A DNA stretch of 64,000 bases. Origin: CAZGAQ01 sp964523405 (GTDB taxonomy: Bacteria; Planctomycetota; Phycisphaerae; UBA1845; Fen-1342). Position 1 is the stretch's first letter. The number at the start of each line of letters is the position of its first letter. The stretch lies in NCBI GenBank assembly GCA_964523405.1, contig CAZGAQ010000031.1, forward strand, positions 1 to 64,000, read 5' to 3'. The notes below the pieces were generated by a model. It saw only the letters and a list, made by a program, of their open reading frames with translations. It searched no databases and was not told where the DNA came from. The translations under genes and the position numbers were made by a program. Positions 43,672 to 52,732 of this stretch are shown piece by piece.

Positions 43672-43692
43672 GGTGCAGTTCCTTGCGTACGC

Positions 43693-45708
43693 TTACTGGA
43701 GGTTGACCAGAACGAGGACCAGCCCGCGCTGCCCGCGCTCCAGGCGCGTCATGGCTTTGCCGAGCGTGGCTCCCGGCGCCTGAGCGGCGTCCGCGACCTT
43801 CATCGCATGGCCGGGGACGGCGGAGGTCGTCAGCAGGTCGCCGGGCTCGATGGCGAGCGCGGTCGCGTCGGCCAGGACGTAGACGCGGCCGGTGAGGGCA
43901 ACCGCGTGCTGACCGTCGGCGGGCGTGCCCTGCTGCCCCATGAGCATGCCGGTGCGTACGCCGCCGGCCCCGCTGAGGACGCCGGCCACCGTGCGGTCGT
44001 AGGGCTTGGTGCTGACGACGAGTTGGCCGGGGTGGGCGGGATCGATACACACGACCATGCCGGGCTGAGGCGCGGTCGTGGTGGGCGCGATGTCGAACTG
44101 CTCGGACAGGTCGGCACCGCCGGTGATCTGCAGGACGCTGACGTGGGTCTTGCCGTTGTTCTCGACGCGGAAGACGAGGTCGCCGCCGGTGGAGCCGCTG
44201 AAGCCCTTGATGATGTCGCCGGTGCCCTTGTTGGCGGCCACGATGTTGGCGTCGGTGCTGGTGGACACGGAGAAGATGCCGATCCCGGCGGCGTTGTTGG
44301 ACAGGACATGCAGCGTCGGCCAGGCGGTACCGGCGCCGCCGCCCGTGATCTTCGCGCCGACACCGCTGGCGCTCTCCGCCTCGAGTCCCCGGCCGTTGCC
44401 GGCGCAGTAGCCGCGTACGCCATAGGACGTGCCTTCGCCATAGACACCGTTGTTACCGCCTTGGCCGCGCACTGCGGTTTGCGAGCCTTCGGCGACGAAG
44501 CCGGTGACGGCTCCGGTCACATGAATGCCGCGAACGGCGCTATTGGTGGCCACGTGCAGGTCGGCATCGGGCGTGGAGGTGCCGATGCCGACGCGGCCGC
44601 CACCGTAGTAGATGTCGCCGCCGGTGCCGGATTGCCAGAGAGACTCCCCGCCGCCGGTCGGGGCTTGCCAGGTGCCGAGGCCGGTGGCGTCGCAGGTGAG
44701 GACGTAGCCGGCCGTCGCGCTCGTGCCGAGCTGGAAGCCGGTGGTCTTGAGGCGGCCGTTGACGTCGAGCTTCGCGTCCGTCGCCGGGCTCAAGGTGCCG
44801 ACGCCGACATTCGAAGATGTTATGGTGAGGGTGTCGAACGATCCGGCACCGAGCGCCAGCTTCGGCGCGCCGGTAATGCCCTGGGCGCGCAGCCGAGCGA
44901 GGCCGGCACTGCCGCCCGAGGTTGCGACGCCGATCTTGAGGCGATAGCTGTCGCTGCCGATGCGCACGTCGCCTTCGGTGCCGATGAGGTCGTAATTGCC
45001 TCCGGCGACATCAAGGCGGGCGGCCGGCGCCGTGGTGCCCAGGCCGAGATTCCCGGAGAAGTGGCCGCGGCCGGAGAAGTAACCGGCAAAGCCGGAGGCG
45101 TCGGCGGTGGCGTAGACGCCGGTGCCGTACTGGCCGGAGGACGAGGCGAGCAAGCCGATGCTGTCCGAGCCGCTGACGACGGCGCGCAAGGCCGTGGCTT
45201 CGGCGCCGGTGTGTTCGGCGAGGAGCGTGGTGCTGCCTTCGGCGCCGGAGTTGTGGAAGGCGAAGAGGGTGTCGTCACTGCTGCCCGCCTGGTCATAGGG
45301 GAGGACGAGCTGGGCCGCACTGGCCGAGAAGAGGGCGGCGGGCGTCGGTGTGATGCGTTGGCGCGGGGTCAGGGTGACCCAGCCGGTGCCGTTCTTGAAG
45401 ACGCTGACTGCCAACCAGCGGGCGTTGGTGCCAAAAGCGGCGCTGCCGAAGTCCAGGGGGACCGTGAATAGGCCATTGGAGACGGTGACGTGGCCGGCGC
45501 TCACGGTGCTACCGATCTGGTTGCCACCGGTCTCCGCGTCGTAGAGGGCGAACTGGAATGAGGCGGAGGTGGTGTTGAGCGGGACGCCGCCGTCCTTCAG
45601 TTGGCCCTGGTAGGTAAAGGCCGTCCCGACAGGGGATTGTGAAAGCGCCGGCGGGCTGGCCACGAGCAGGAGACCTAGACAGGCGCAGAACGCTCTGAAC
45701 TTGGACAT
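43693..45708 (-). CDS. Large spike-like surface protein with C-terminal chaperone-like domain
   Basis: A 671-residue secreted protein (ATG 45708; signal LGLLLVASPPALS) that opens with a beta-sandwich (FTYQGQLKDGGVPLNTTSAS). The middle is repetitive Gly/Ala/Thr-rich beta strand material (GLGTTAPAARLDVAGGNYDL, VGIGTSTPDADLHVATNSAV), like phage tail-fibre or adhesin shafts. The last about 130 residues (YDRTVAGVLSGAG, ALTGRVYVLADA, EPGDLLTTSAVPGHAMKV, LGKAMTRLERGQ) match the domain type found at the end of many trimeric tail spikes and adhesins. It is first in the leftward cassette with the C10 protease and the dockerin-like protein. Function: likely adhesion or surface layer; not proven. Confidence 0.8.
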   Translation of the reverse strand: MSKFRAFCACLGLLLVASPPALSQSPVGTAFTYQGQLKDGGVPLNTTSASFQFALYDAETGGNQIGSTVSAGHVTVSNGLFTVPLDFGSAAFGTNARWLAVSVFKNGTGWVTLTPRQRITPTPAALFSASAAQLVLPYDQAGSSDDTLFAFHNSGAEGSTTLLAEHTGAEATALRAVVSGSDSIGLLASSSGQYGTGVYATADASGFAGYFSGRGHFSGNLGLGTTAPAARLDVAGGNYDLIGTEGDVRIGSDSYRLKIGVATSGGSAGLARLRAQGITGAPKLALGAGSFDTLTITSSNVGVGTLSPATDAKLDVNGRLKTTGFQLGTSATAGYVLTCDATGLGTWQAPTGGGESLWQSGTGGDIYYGGGRVGIGTSTPDADLHVATNSAVRGIHVTGAVTGFVAEGSQTAVRGQGGNNGVYGEGTSYGVRGYCAGNGRGLEAESASGVGAKITGGGAGTAWPTLHVLSNNAAGIGIFSVSTSTDANIVAANKGTGDIIKGFSGSTGGDLVFRVENNGKTHVSVLQITGGADLSEQFDIAPTTTAPQPGMVVCIDPAHPGQLVVSTKPYDRTVAGVLSGAGGVRTGMLMGQQGTPADGQHAVALTGRVYVLADATALAIEPGDLLTTSAVPGHAMKVADAAQAPGATLGKAMTRLERGQRGLVLVLVNLQ

Positions 45709-45779
45709 GACCGACTCCCGATAATGCGTGGCAGGGACTTTGGCCTCCACGACCGCTCGGCCCGACCACGATTCAGCTT

Positions 45780-46421
45780 GTGTCGTTCGGACAGAAACGC
45801 GAGAATCGAGGCGGAAGTTCGCAACCGTCCACGGGGCATTTGGGCGAGTCGTTGGAAGTGTCCACGCGAACCGATGTTACGGCCATTCTGCAGAGTGCCA
45901 GCCGCGGCGATGAGTCGGCAGTAAACCGCCTCTTGCCACTGGTATACAACGAGCTGCGCGCGCTGGCGGAGAGTCTGCTCCAGCAGGAGCGGCCGGAACA
46001 TACGCTACAGGCGACAGCGCTGGTGCACGAAGCGTATGTGCGGCTCATCAAGCAGGAAGAGGTGGAATGGCGCGGGCGGGCGCACTTCTTTGCGGTTGCC
46101 TCGCAGGCGATTCGCCGCATTCTGGTGGACCATGCGCGGGCCCGGCAGACGGCCAAGCGCGGCGGGGGGCGGGCGAAGATGCGCTTGGAGGACGAAGACG
46201 GACCGGTGCGGGAGCCGGACGTCGACCTGGTGGCGCTGGACGAGGCCCTGGCGCGGTTGGCGGACTTGCATCCGCGGCAGGCGCAGGTCGTCGAGCTGCG
46301 CTTCTTTGGCGGGCTGACGCTGCAGGAGGTTGCCCAGTACCTCGGCGTTTCGCCGCGGACGGTGGACGGAGACTGGCAGGTGGCCCGCGCCTGGCTGCGG
46401 CGCGAAATCCGCGAGGTCTGA
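45780..46421 (+). CDS. ECF-type sigma factor (Sig-70_X6-like)
   Basis: Extracytoplasmic-function-type sigma factor of the planctomycete group fused in context to Ser/Thr kinases. Region 2 is ATALVHEAYVRLI with the preceding LLPLVYNELRALAESLL, and region 4 is LADLHPRQAQVVELRFFGG with helix-turn-helix LTLQEVAQYLGVSPRTVDG. GTG 45780 is given, but TTG 45852 or GTG 45858 would place the start at the conserved family beginning (VSTRTDVTAILQ); no ribosome binding site settles it. The kinase gene begins directly after its stop, so the two form an operon. It is divergent from the surface-protein cassette, a plausible target. Confidence 0.9.
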   Translation: MSFGQKRENRGGSSQPSTGHLGESLEVSTRTDVTAILQSASRGDESAVNRLLPLVYNELRALAESLLQQERPEHTLQATALVHEAYVRLIKQEEVEWRGRAHFFAVASQAIRRILVDHARARQTAKRGGGRAKMRLEDEDGPVREPDVDLVALDEALARLADLHPRQAQVVELRFFGGLTLQEVAQYLGVSPRTVDGDWQVARAWLRREIREV

Positions 46422-49055
46422 GTGATGACACCGCAGCGCTACCAGCGGGTGTGCGAACTGCTGCTGGCTGTGCGGGAGCTGGACGCGGCACGGCGCGCAG
46501 CGTACCTGTGTGCGAATTGCGGGGGCGATGACGAGCTCCGTGGTGAAGTTGAGTCGCTGCTGGCGAACATGGCGCCGGCGGACAGTTTTTTGCACACCCC
46601 CGTGTTGGGGACGCAGTTTGCGGTGTCGAGCGCGCTGCGCGACTCGGAGGCGGCCCGTGTTGCCGGTTCCGCGGGTGCGCCGGGGGCACCGGCGGGTGCC
46701 CTGCACGCGTGCATCGGCCGCTATCGCGTGCTGGAGTTGCTCGGGGAAGGGGGGATGGGAGTGGTGTACCGCGCCGAGCAGGAAGCGCCGCACCGCGTCG
46801 TGGCGCTGAAGGTCATCCGGGCGGGGCTGGCGTCGGCAGAACTGCGGCGTCGCTTTCGCTTCGAGGCGGAGGTCCTCGCGCGGCTGCAGCATCCGGGGAT
46901 TGCGCAGATTTACGAAGCCGGCACGGCCGCCATGGGGCTACCGACCGGCGGCGTGGCGGAACAGCCGTACTTCGCGATGGAGTACGTGCGCGGGCGCCCG
47001 CTGCGAGAGTATGCCCAGGCCGAGGGGCTGGATACGCGGGCGCGATTGGTCTTGCTGGCGCGAATCTGCGACGCCGTGCACCACGCGCACCAGAAGGGCG
47101 TGATTCACCGCGATCTCAAACCGGGCAACATCCTCGTCGATGAAACCGGGCAGCCGAAAATCCTGGACTTCGGGGTGGCGCGCGTGGCCGATCCGGACGC
47201 GCAGGTCACGACGCTCGCGACGCAGGCGGGGCAGATCGTGGGGACGCTGGGGTACATGAGTCCCGAGCAGGTGAAAGGCGGCGCAGTCGACGTCGACATT
47301 CGGACGGATGTGTATGCCCTGGGGGCGATTCTGTACGAGCTTCTGGCGCAGCGACCGCCACTGGCGGTGACGGGCAAGTCGCTGCCGGAAGCGGCGCGGG
47401 TGATCGCCGAGGAAGAGCCGGCGGCGCTGCGGACGATGTGTTCCGGGGTGGGCAGCGATCTGGAGGCAATCGTCGCCAAGGCGCTGGAGAAGGACAAGAC
47501 GCGGCGGTACGAGTCGGCGGCGGCACTAGCGGACGACCTGCGGCGCTACCTCGCGGATCAGCCCGTCGTAGCGCGGCCGGCGACGACGTGGTATCAGTTG
47601 CGCAAGTTTGCGCGGCGCAACCGGGTGCTGGTGGCGGGTGTGGCGGCGACGGCGCTGGCGCTGGTGGCCGGGGCGATCGGGACGGGGACACAGGCGCGGC
47701 AGGCGCTGCGCGAGCGGGACGCGGCGCAGGCGGCGGAGCGTGTGGCAGCGGAGCACCGAGTGGAGGCGGAGCGGCAGGCGGCGATCGCGCGGGCGGTAAA
47801 CGAGTTTTTGACGGAGGACCTGTTGGCGAAGGGCAAACCGGGGCAACTGGGGCGTGACGCCACGATTCGGGCGGCGCTGGATGCGGCCAGCAAGCGGATT
47901 GAAGGGCGGTTCGTCGAGGCGCCGCTGGTGGAAGCGGGAGTGCGGTTTGCGATCGGCGACGCGTACTACGCACTCGGCGAGTACGCGCCGGCCAAGGAGC
48001 ACCTGGAGGCGGCACTTGCGCTGCAGGAGCAGCAGGGTCGCGCGGACCACGAGGACACATTGCGCACGCGCAGCCGACTCGGGCTGGTGTACCTGAGCAC
48101 GGCGCGGTACGCGGAGGCCGAGGCGCAGCTCGAGCGAGCGGCCGCGGGGCGGGCGAAGCTGTGGGGCGAAGACGACGGGCAGACGCTCTCGACGGTGAAT
48201 CACCTCGCGGTTCTGTATCTGCGGTGCGACCGGCTGGAGGAGGCGGAACGGACGCTACGGCGGGTGCTGGAGCTGAATGCCCGGAAGCGGACTGATGACA
48301 GCGAGAACGCCTTGGCGGCGCTGTCGAATCTCGCGGGGCTGTACGAACGGCAGGAGCGCTACGCTGAGGCCGAGCCGCTCTACCTGCGTGTGCTGGAGAT
48401 CGAGCGCCGTCGCGGAGGGTCCGATACGCCGGAGTTGCTGGCGGCGCAGCAGGAACTCGGGGTGCTCTACGCCAGGACGCAGCGCCATGACGAAGCGACG
48501 CGGCTGCTGAAGGACACGTTGGCGGCACAGCGGCGTGTGCTGGGCGACGAGCATCCGCGCACTTTGTCGACGCTCAGCAATTTGGCCCTGGTTCACAAGA
48601 ACGCGGGGCAGCCGGAAGCGGCCGAGGCGTTGCTGCGGGAGGTCCTGGAGACCAAGGAGCGGGTGGTCGGGGCGGATCATCCGAACACGCTGAACACGGC
48701 GATCGGGTTGGCGCGGCTGTACGTGGATCAGCAGCGGTACGCGGAAGCGGAGCCGCTGGCGGAGCGGGTCGTGGCGGCGCGGCGCCGGGTCCAGCCCAGG
48801 CACACGGCGACGGCGACGGCCATCGGGACGCTGGCGCAGGTGTACCTGGGGTTGGGACGGGTGGATGAGGCAGAGCGGTACGCATGTGAGGCGTACGAGC
48901 GGCTGCTGGTGACGCGGGGGCCGGCGCATTCGGATACGCAGGCGTCGCAGGCGCTGCTGGCGGACGTGTACGCGGCACAGGGGGACGTGGCGCAGGCGGA
49001 CTACTGGCGCGGGCTGGCGGGGGCGGAAGGCGGGGTGGCGGAGAACGAGGAGTAG
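46422..49055 (+). CDS. Ser/Thr protein kinase with TPR domain
   Basis: PknB-type kinase with one membrane helix and a sensory TPR part. Kinase motifs: GEGGMGVVY loop (108-116), K130, E150, HRDLKPGN (229-236), DFG (249-251) and SPEQ (280-283). A helix near residue 395-415 (RVLVAGVAATALALVAGAIG) is followed by about 440 residues of TPR repeats (ALAALSNLAGLYERQERYAE, TLSTLSNLALVHKNAGQPEA), probably extracytoplasmic or cytoplasmic. GTG 46422 or ATG 46425 both fit; the start abuts the sigma factor stop. The pair suggests that the kinase phosphorylates or controls the sigma factor, which is inference from family knowledge. Confidence 0.93.
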   Translation: MMTPQRYQRVCELLLAVRELDAARRAAYLCANCGGDDELRGEVESLLANMAPADSFLHTPVLGTQFAVSSALRDSEAARVAGSAGAPGAPAGALHACIGRYRVLELLGEGGMGVVYRAEQEAPHRVVALKVIRAGLASAELRRRFRFEAEVLARLQHPGIAQIYEAGTAAMGLPTGGVAEQPYFAMEYVRGRPLREYAQAEGLDTRARLVLLARICDAVHHAHQKGVIHRDLKPGNILVDETGQPKILDFGVARVADPDAQVTTLATQAGQIVGTLGYMSPEQVKGGAVDVDIRTDVYALGAILYELLAQRPPLAVTGKSLPEAARVIAEEEPAALRTMCSGVGSDLEAIVAKALEKDKTRRYESAAALADDLRRYLADQPVVARPATTWYQLRKFARRNRVLVAGVAATALALVAGAIGTGTQARQALRERDAAQAAERVAAEHRVEAERQAAIARAVNEFLTEDLLAKGKPGQLGRDATIRAALDAASKRIEGRFVEAPLVEAGVRFAIGDAYYALGEYAPAKEHLEAALALQEQQGRADHEDTLRTRSRLGLVYLSTARYAEAEAQLERAAAGRAKLWGEDDGQTLSTVNHLAVLYLRCDRLEEAERTLRRVLELNARKRTDDSENALAALSNLAGLYERQERYAEAEPLYLRVLEIERRRGGSDTPELLAAQQELGVLYARTQRHDEATRLLKDTLAAQRRVLGDEHPRTLSTLSNLALVHKNAGQPEAAEALLREVLETKERVVGADHPNTLNTAIGLARLYVDQQRYAEAEPLAERVVAARRRVQPRHTATATAIGTLAQVYLGLGRVDEAERYACEAYERLLVTRGPAHSDTQASQALLADVYAAQGDVAQADYWRGLAGAEGGVAENEE

Positions 49056-49072
49056 AGGACTCGAGGAATTGT

Positions 49073-49108
49073 GGCGCGCGCTCCGCGCGAGGGGGCGGAG
49101 CGCGCGCC
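49073..49108. terminator. Perfect 14-bp hairpin between convergent genes
   Basis: GGCGCGCGCTCCGC and GCGGAGCGCGCGCC close an 8-nt loop. It lies 17 bp after the kinase stop and 32 bp after the end of the leftward PEP-CTERM gene, so it can serve both. No U-tract is present. Confidence 0.65.
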
Positions 49109-49140
49109 ATGGAAATCAGGAGTACCGGAGCGCGGCGGGA

Positions 49141-49800
49141 CTACGCCCGGCGGCGCACCGCGAGCAGCCCGCCGGCCGCGAGGAGCGCCAGGGCACCCGG
49201 CTCGGGGACGAGGCGCACGTTGTCGACTCCGACGATGGCGCTGCCGGTGTTGATGGCGCGCACTTCGAGCCAGCCGACGGAGGACATCAGGCCGGCGAAG
49301 CTGGGGCTGCCGGATTCCTGGGTCCACCCGTGCGCCATGGCGGTGGCGTCATCCCACGTGGGATCGAAGGAAACATCGTAGGAGGCCCACAGGTTCAGGT
49401 TGGGAAGAACGGGGCCGAAGTTGTAGTACCAGCCATTCTCGCCGACGTTGCGGCGCATGCGGAGGTGGGCTTCGTCGAGCGTGGTGTTGAAGACGTTGAG
49501 GTCGAAGCCAGCGCCCGTGATGCCGTCACTGGCGTAATTGCCCAGCAGCGACGGCCACGTGCTATTCTGCGTGCCCATGTCGAAGCCGGAACTGAGGTCC
49601 TTGCGGATCTCGACGTGGCCGCCGGGGTTCCCGCCGGCGTTGAGGTGAATTTGCACGGTGGCGATCGTGCTACCGGCGAAGCCATTCTCGTCGGCGTCGA
49701 AAGTCGCGACCGTGCCCGGGATCGCGGCCCACGCCGAACCCGCGAAACTGAGCGCCGCACCGATGCACCACGTTGCGATTCTGCCTTGACTACGATTCAT
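49141..49800 (-). CDS. PEP-CTERM secreted protein
   Basis: A 219-residue exported protein (ATG 49800; signal ATWCIGAALSFAGSAWA) ending in VPEPGALALLAAGGLLAVRRRA, the PEP-CTERM sorting tail: Pro-Glu-Pro, a hydrophobic helix and an Arg cluster, cleaved by an exosortase. The body is a beta-sandwich (PGTVATFDADENGFAG, GHVEIRKDLSSGFDMG) with no recognised family. No exosortase gene is in the window. Function unknown; likely attached to exopolysaccharide or the envelope. Confidence 0.85.
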   Translation of the reverse strand: MNRSQGRIATWCIGAALSFAGSAWAAIPGTVATFDADENGFAGSTIATVQIHLNAGGNPGGHVEIRKDLSSGFDMGTQNSTWPSLLGNYASDGITGAGFDLNVFNTTLDEAHLRMRRNVGENGWYYNFGPVLPNLNLWASYDVSFDPTWDDATAMAHGWTQESGSPSFAGLMSSVGWLEVRAINTGSAIVGVDNVRLVPEPGALALLAAGGLLAVRRRA

Positions 49801-50230
49801 ACTACCTCTCCTCCGCCGAGGGCGGGGTTGTGGCGCCACGGGGCGTGGAGTCCGCCTTCCGAGGTGCTGACGTGGTAGTCGTCAACGACACTCGGCACAG
49901 TCTTTCACTGCTGCTGCGGCCGCGCGCGAGTTGGGCGCCAAACTGGGTTCTCGTGAGGTCGGCCCGACACCAACCTGCACGCAGATCGTAGAAGCCGAAA
50001 TCGGCAAGTCAAACGGCACCGGTGCGTCCGTGAGTGGCGTGCGCGGTTCGGGTCCGGCCGGACGCGCTGGCACGCCTGGCATTTCGGCGGGTGTGTTCGG
50101 TACGCGTGCCCGTGCTCCGCCCGTGGCTCCCGATACGCGTTGCGCGGGGGCGAGCGCGTCGTCACGCGGCAACCAGGTTCACGACCGAGGGTGAGCGGAC
50201 AATCGCGGCTGCGGGCCCGGGATGGCATGA

Positions 50231-50253
50231 CCCGTGTCGTGGACTGACACGGG
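50231..50253. repeat. Hairpin CCCGTGTC / GACACGGG
   Basis: Perfect 8-bp arms with a 7-nt loop in the leader region of the HEMGH protein gene. Confidence 0.5.
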
Positions 50254-50306
50254 CCCGGGGCGGCGGCGTGAATCTTGGCCGACCTGGCCGGGCTTCTGGG
50301 GCGAGC

Positions 50307-50322
50307 AGGCGGTATACTGCCT
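50307..50322 (+). promoter_or_regulatory. Palindrome over a -10-like box
   Basis: AGGCGGTATACTGCCT is a 16-bp inverted repeat with a single mismatched pair. It contains TATACT (5 of 6 consensus bases), 63 bp before the start codon. It could be an operator overlapping a promoter. Confidence 0.35.
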
Positions 50323-50380
50323 AAACCGTTTCATGTTCCTGTGACCAGGCAGGTGACCGGTCGTCGCCAGCGAGGTGTTC

Positions 50381-52732
50381 ATGAGTCGCCGCAACTCGAT
50401 CGTTCTGCTCGGAGTCCTTCTGTTGGCGGGTTTGTCTGTGACGGCTGCTCCGCCGCCGCCGCAGGTCTTCGTGCCGCAGCCGGTGGGGGACAAGATCAAG
50501 GCGGTCGAGACGACGAAGCTCGACATCGGCGAGCCGAATGCCCTGTTCGACAATGATCCCGCCACGCTGATTCGCACGCCGTCCATCAATCCGGCGTACG
50601 TGCGGGTCGAGTTCACCGAGCCCATCACGTGCGATCTCATCCGGCTGATCCTCATCGACGTGCAGCACACGTGGACGCTGGCCGTTGCGGACAACATGGA
50701 GGACTTGAAGGCGAAGAGCGGGTCGTACCGCGTGTTGATCAAGGATCGCGTGACGCCGAAGGACCGCGTGGACATTCCGTTCGAGCAGCCGCAGACGATC
50801 AAGGCGGCGGAGTTCACGGTGTTGCGGCAGGGTGGGGATGACTATGTGCACATTGCCGAATGGCAGTTCTGCAAGCCGGCGGCGGTGGACAAGCTCGAAG
50901 TGCAGCGGGTGACGGACCGGCGCGAAGCGGGCTCACCGAAGGGCGTGAAGGCGGTGGAGGGGCCGATTGAGGTACCGGTGCAGACCGTGGTGTGGCTGCG
51001 GGCGAAAGCGGTCGCGGGCGGCGTGACGCTGGATATTGCGGACGGGCTGACGTGGCAGACGAGCAGCGCCGGCGTGGTACCCTTCGGCGACCAGCCGGGG
51101 ATGTTCCTGGTGCGCCAGGAAGGGCAGCACAAGGTCACCGCGCAGTACGCGGGGTTCGCGCAGGAGTTCACGCTCGTCGGCACACCGCGGACGCTGGCGA
51201 ACCGCAAGCCGGACATTGACGTGCTGTTCATCGAGCGGCTGCCGCGGCTGGACTATGACGGCCCGAACGGCGGCTGGCCGGCGGTGGGGAGCGACGTGAC
51301 GTGGCGCGGGCACGTGTACAACTGGGGCTCGGAGCCGGTGCGCGTGAAGTACGAGTGGAAGCTCGACGGGGCGGTGGTGGGCAGCGGTGAGCAGGACATT
51401 CCGCCGGGGCCGCCGGGCGCGGAGGCGACGCCGGTCGAATGGCCGTGGAAGTGGGACGCGGCGCGGCACGACCTGACGTTGACGGTGACGCCGGTGCAGC
51501 CACTCGCGGAGTTGATCGAGAAGAACAACACGCTGACGATTCAGACGAACGCGATCACGGTCGGGTTCTGGGTCGAGCAGTCGCTGTGGGATTTCCATCA
51601 CGAGCATCAGCACCGGCTGCCGCTGCGCGACGCGAACAGTTTTGCGGACTGGGCGCAGCGGATGATGCGGCAATGGAACGCGATGTTCGTGGCGGCCGTC
51701 TATCCGGAGTATCCGCAGGGGATCACGGAACGCGTGCGGCTGGATCGGCTGGTGGTGGTGCCGGACTTTGCGCTGCCCTTGGCGGGCGGGTTGCCGTCGA
51801 ACAATCCGGACAATCGCGACAAGACGATCGACATTGTGTGGGGGCACGAGGCGGGGGATCTGCAGCCGGGCAGCGAAGTGAAGGCGGATCACTGGTGGTC
51901 GCCGGAGCGAGCGATCAAGGGGTTGGAAGAGGGGTTGGTGGAGAAGCGCAAGGCCGACCCGCCGTTCTGGTGCGGGCTGGGGTACATCCACGAGATGGGG
52001 CACGCACGCTACCTGGTGGATGCGTACGGATTCAATGTACACACCGGGCAGGGGACCGACATCGCGCAGCGGAAGCTGAAGGTGACGGATGAGCAGGGGC
52101 CGATCCTGGGGCGGTACATGCCGCTGAAGGAGGACATCCAGCACTGGCAGAAGTACCCCGGCAACATGGCCGGCAGCGACTGGTTCTACAGCCTGTACGA
52201 GACGATGTGCTGGAATCGGGTGGCGGGAAAGCGGGCGCGGGGCGGGAACTGCAACGGCCCGAGCGTGATCGGCGAGTTCCTGCAGGATATTCCCGCGCGG
52301 CTGGTGTACGAGTTCGTCGATCCGAACGGGCAGCCGCTGGCGGACGCGGAGGTGTGGGGGTATCGCGCGCGCGGGACAGGCAAGGACTGGTACACCAAGG
52401 TGTTTGAGGACCCGGCCGGTGTGAAGGGGCGGACGGACGCGCGCGGGCGGGTCGTGTTTGACCGGACGCTGTTCGCGGAAGACGGGAAGATCGTGCACAC
52501 GTACGGGGCGTCGAACGCGGTGGTGCTCTTGCGTGTGACGCATGGGGGGCAGCACTACTTCCTGTTCGAGGAAGTGACGGACGCGAACATCGCGTACAAC
52601 CTGGGGCAGCACGACGAGTGCGTTTTGCGGCGGCAGCTCAAGCTGCGGACGGGCGAGCCGAAGCCTGAGGAGTGGGATCCGAAGGCGCGGTGGGAGCCGG
52701 CGCCGGCGGAGCGCGGGGGTGGGGCGAAGTAG
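50381..52732 (+). CDS. Large secreted protein with HEMGH zinc-protease-like motif
   Basis: A 783-residue protein with a signal peptide (IVLLGVLLLAGLSVTAAP). Residues about 20-160 resemble a discoidin/F5-8 type module (TKLDIGEPNALFDNDPATLI, VRVEFTEPITCDLIRLILID). Beta-sandwich modules follow (CARDB-like around VYNWGSEPVRVKYEWKLDGA). Residues 537-541 are HEMGH in YIHEMGHARYLVDAYG, the HExxH zinc-protease signature, with Glu as catalytic base; the third zinc ligand is not identified. A carboxypeptidase-like beta domain (LVYEFVDPNGQPLADAEVWG) ends the chain. ATG 50381 has GAGGTG upstream. Family not recognised; a metallopeptidase role is inferred. Confidence 0.75.
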   Translation: MSRRNSIVLLGVLLLAGLSVTAAPPPPQVFVPQPVGDKIKAVETTKLDIGEPNALFDNDPATLIRTPSINPAYVRVEFTEPITCDLIRLILIDVQHTWTLAVADNMEDLKAKSGSYRVLIKDRVTPKDRVDIPFEQPQTIKAAEFTVLRQGGDDYVHIAEWQFCKPAAVDKLEVQRVTDRREAGSPKGVKAVEGPIEVPVQTVVWLRAKAVAGGVTLDIADGLTWQTSSAGVVPFGDQPGMFLVRQEGQHKVTAQYAGFAQEFTLVGTPRTLANRKPDIDVLFIERLPRLDYDGPNGGWPAVGSDVTWRGHVYNWGSEPVRVKYEWKLDGAVVGSGEQDIPPGPPGAEATPVEWPWKWDAARHDLTLTVTPVQPLAELIEKNNTLTIQTNAITVGFWVEQSLWDFHHEHQHRLPLRDANSFADWAQRMMRQWNAMFVAAVYPEYPQGITERVRLDRLVVVPDFALPLAGGLPSNNPDNRDKTIDIVWGHEAGDLQPGSEVKADHWWSPERAIKGLEEGLVEKRKADPPFWCGLGYIHEMGHARYLVDAYGFNVHTGQGTDIAQRKLKVTDEQGPILGRYMPLKEDIQHWQKYPGNMAGSDWFYSLYETMCWNRVAGKRARGGNCNGPSVIGEFLQDIPARLVYEFVDPNGQPLADAEVWGYRARGTGKDWYTKVFEDPAGVKGRTDARGRVVFDRTLFAEDGKIVHTYGASNAVVLLRVTHGGQHYFLFEEVTDANIAYNLGQHDECVLRRQLKLRTGEPKPEEWDPKARWEPAPAERGGGAK

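Larger units (their letters stand above)
49801..50380. other. Divergent intergenic region, 580 bp, no gene seen
   Basis: Short frames here are Arg/Pro-rich and lack support. It holds a hairpin (50231-50253), a palindrome at 50307 with a -10-like box, and the RBS GAGGTG just before ATG 50381. Confidence 0.6.
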
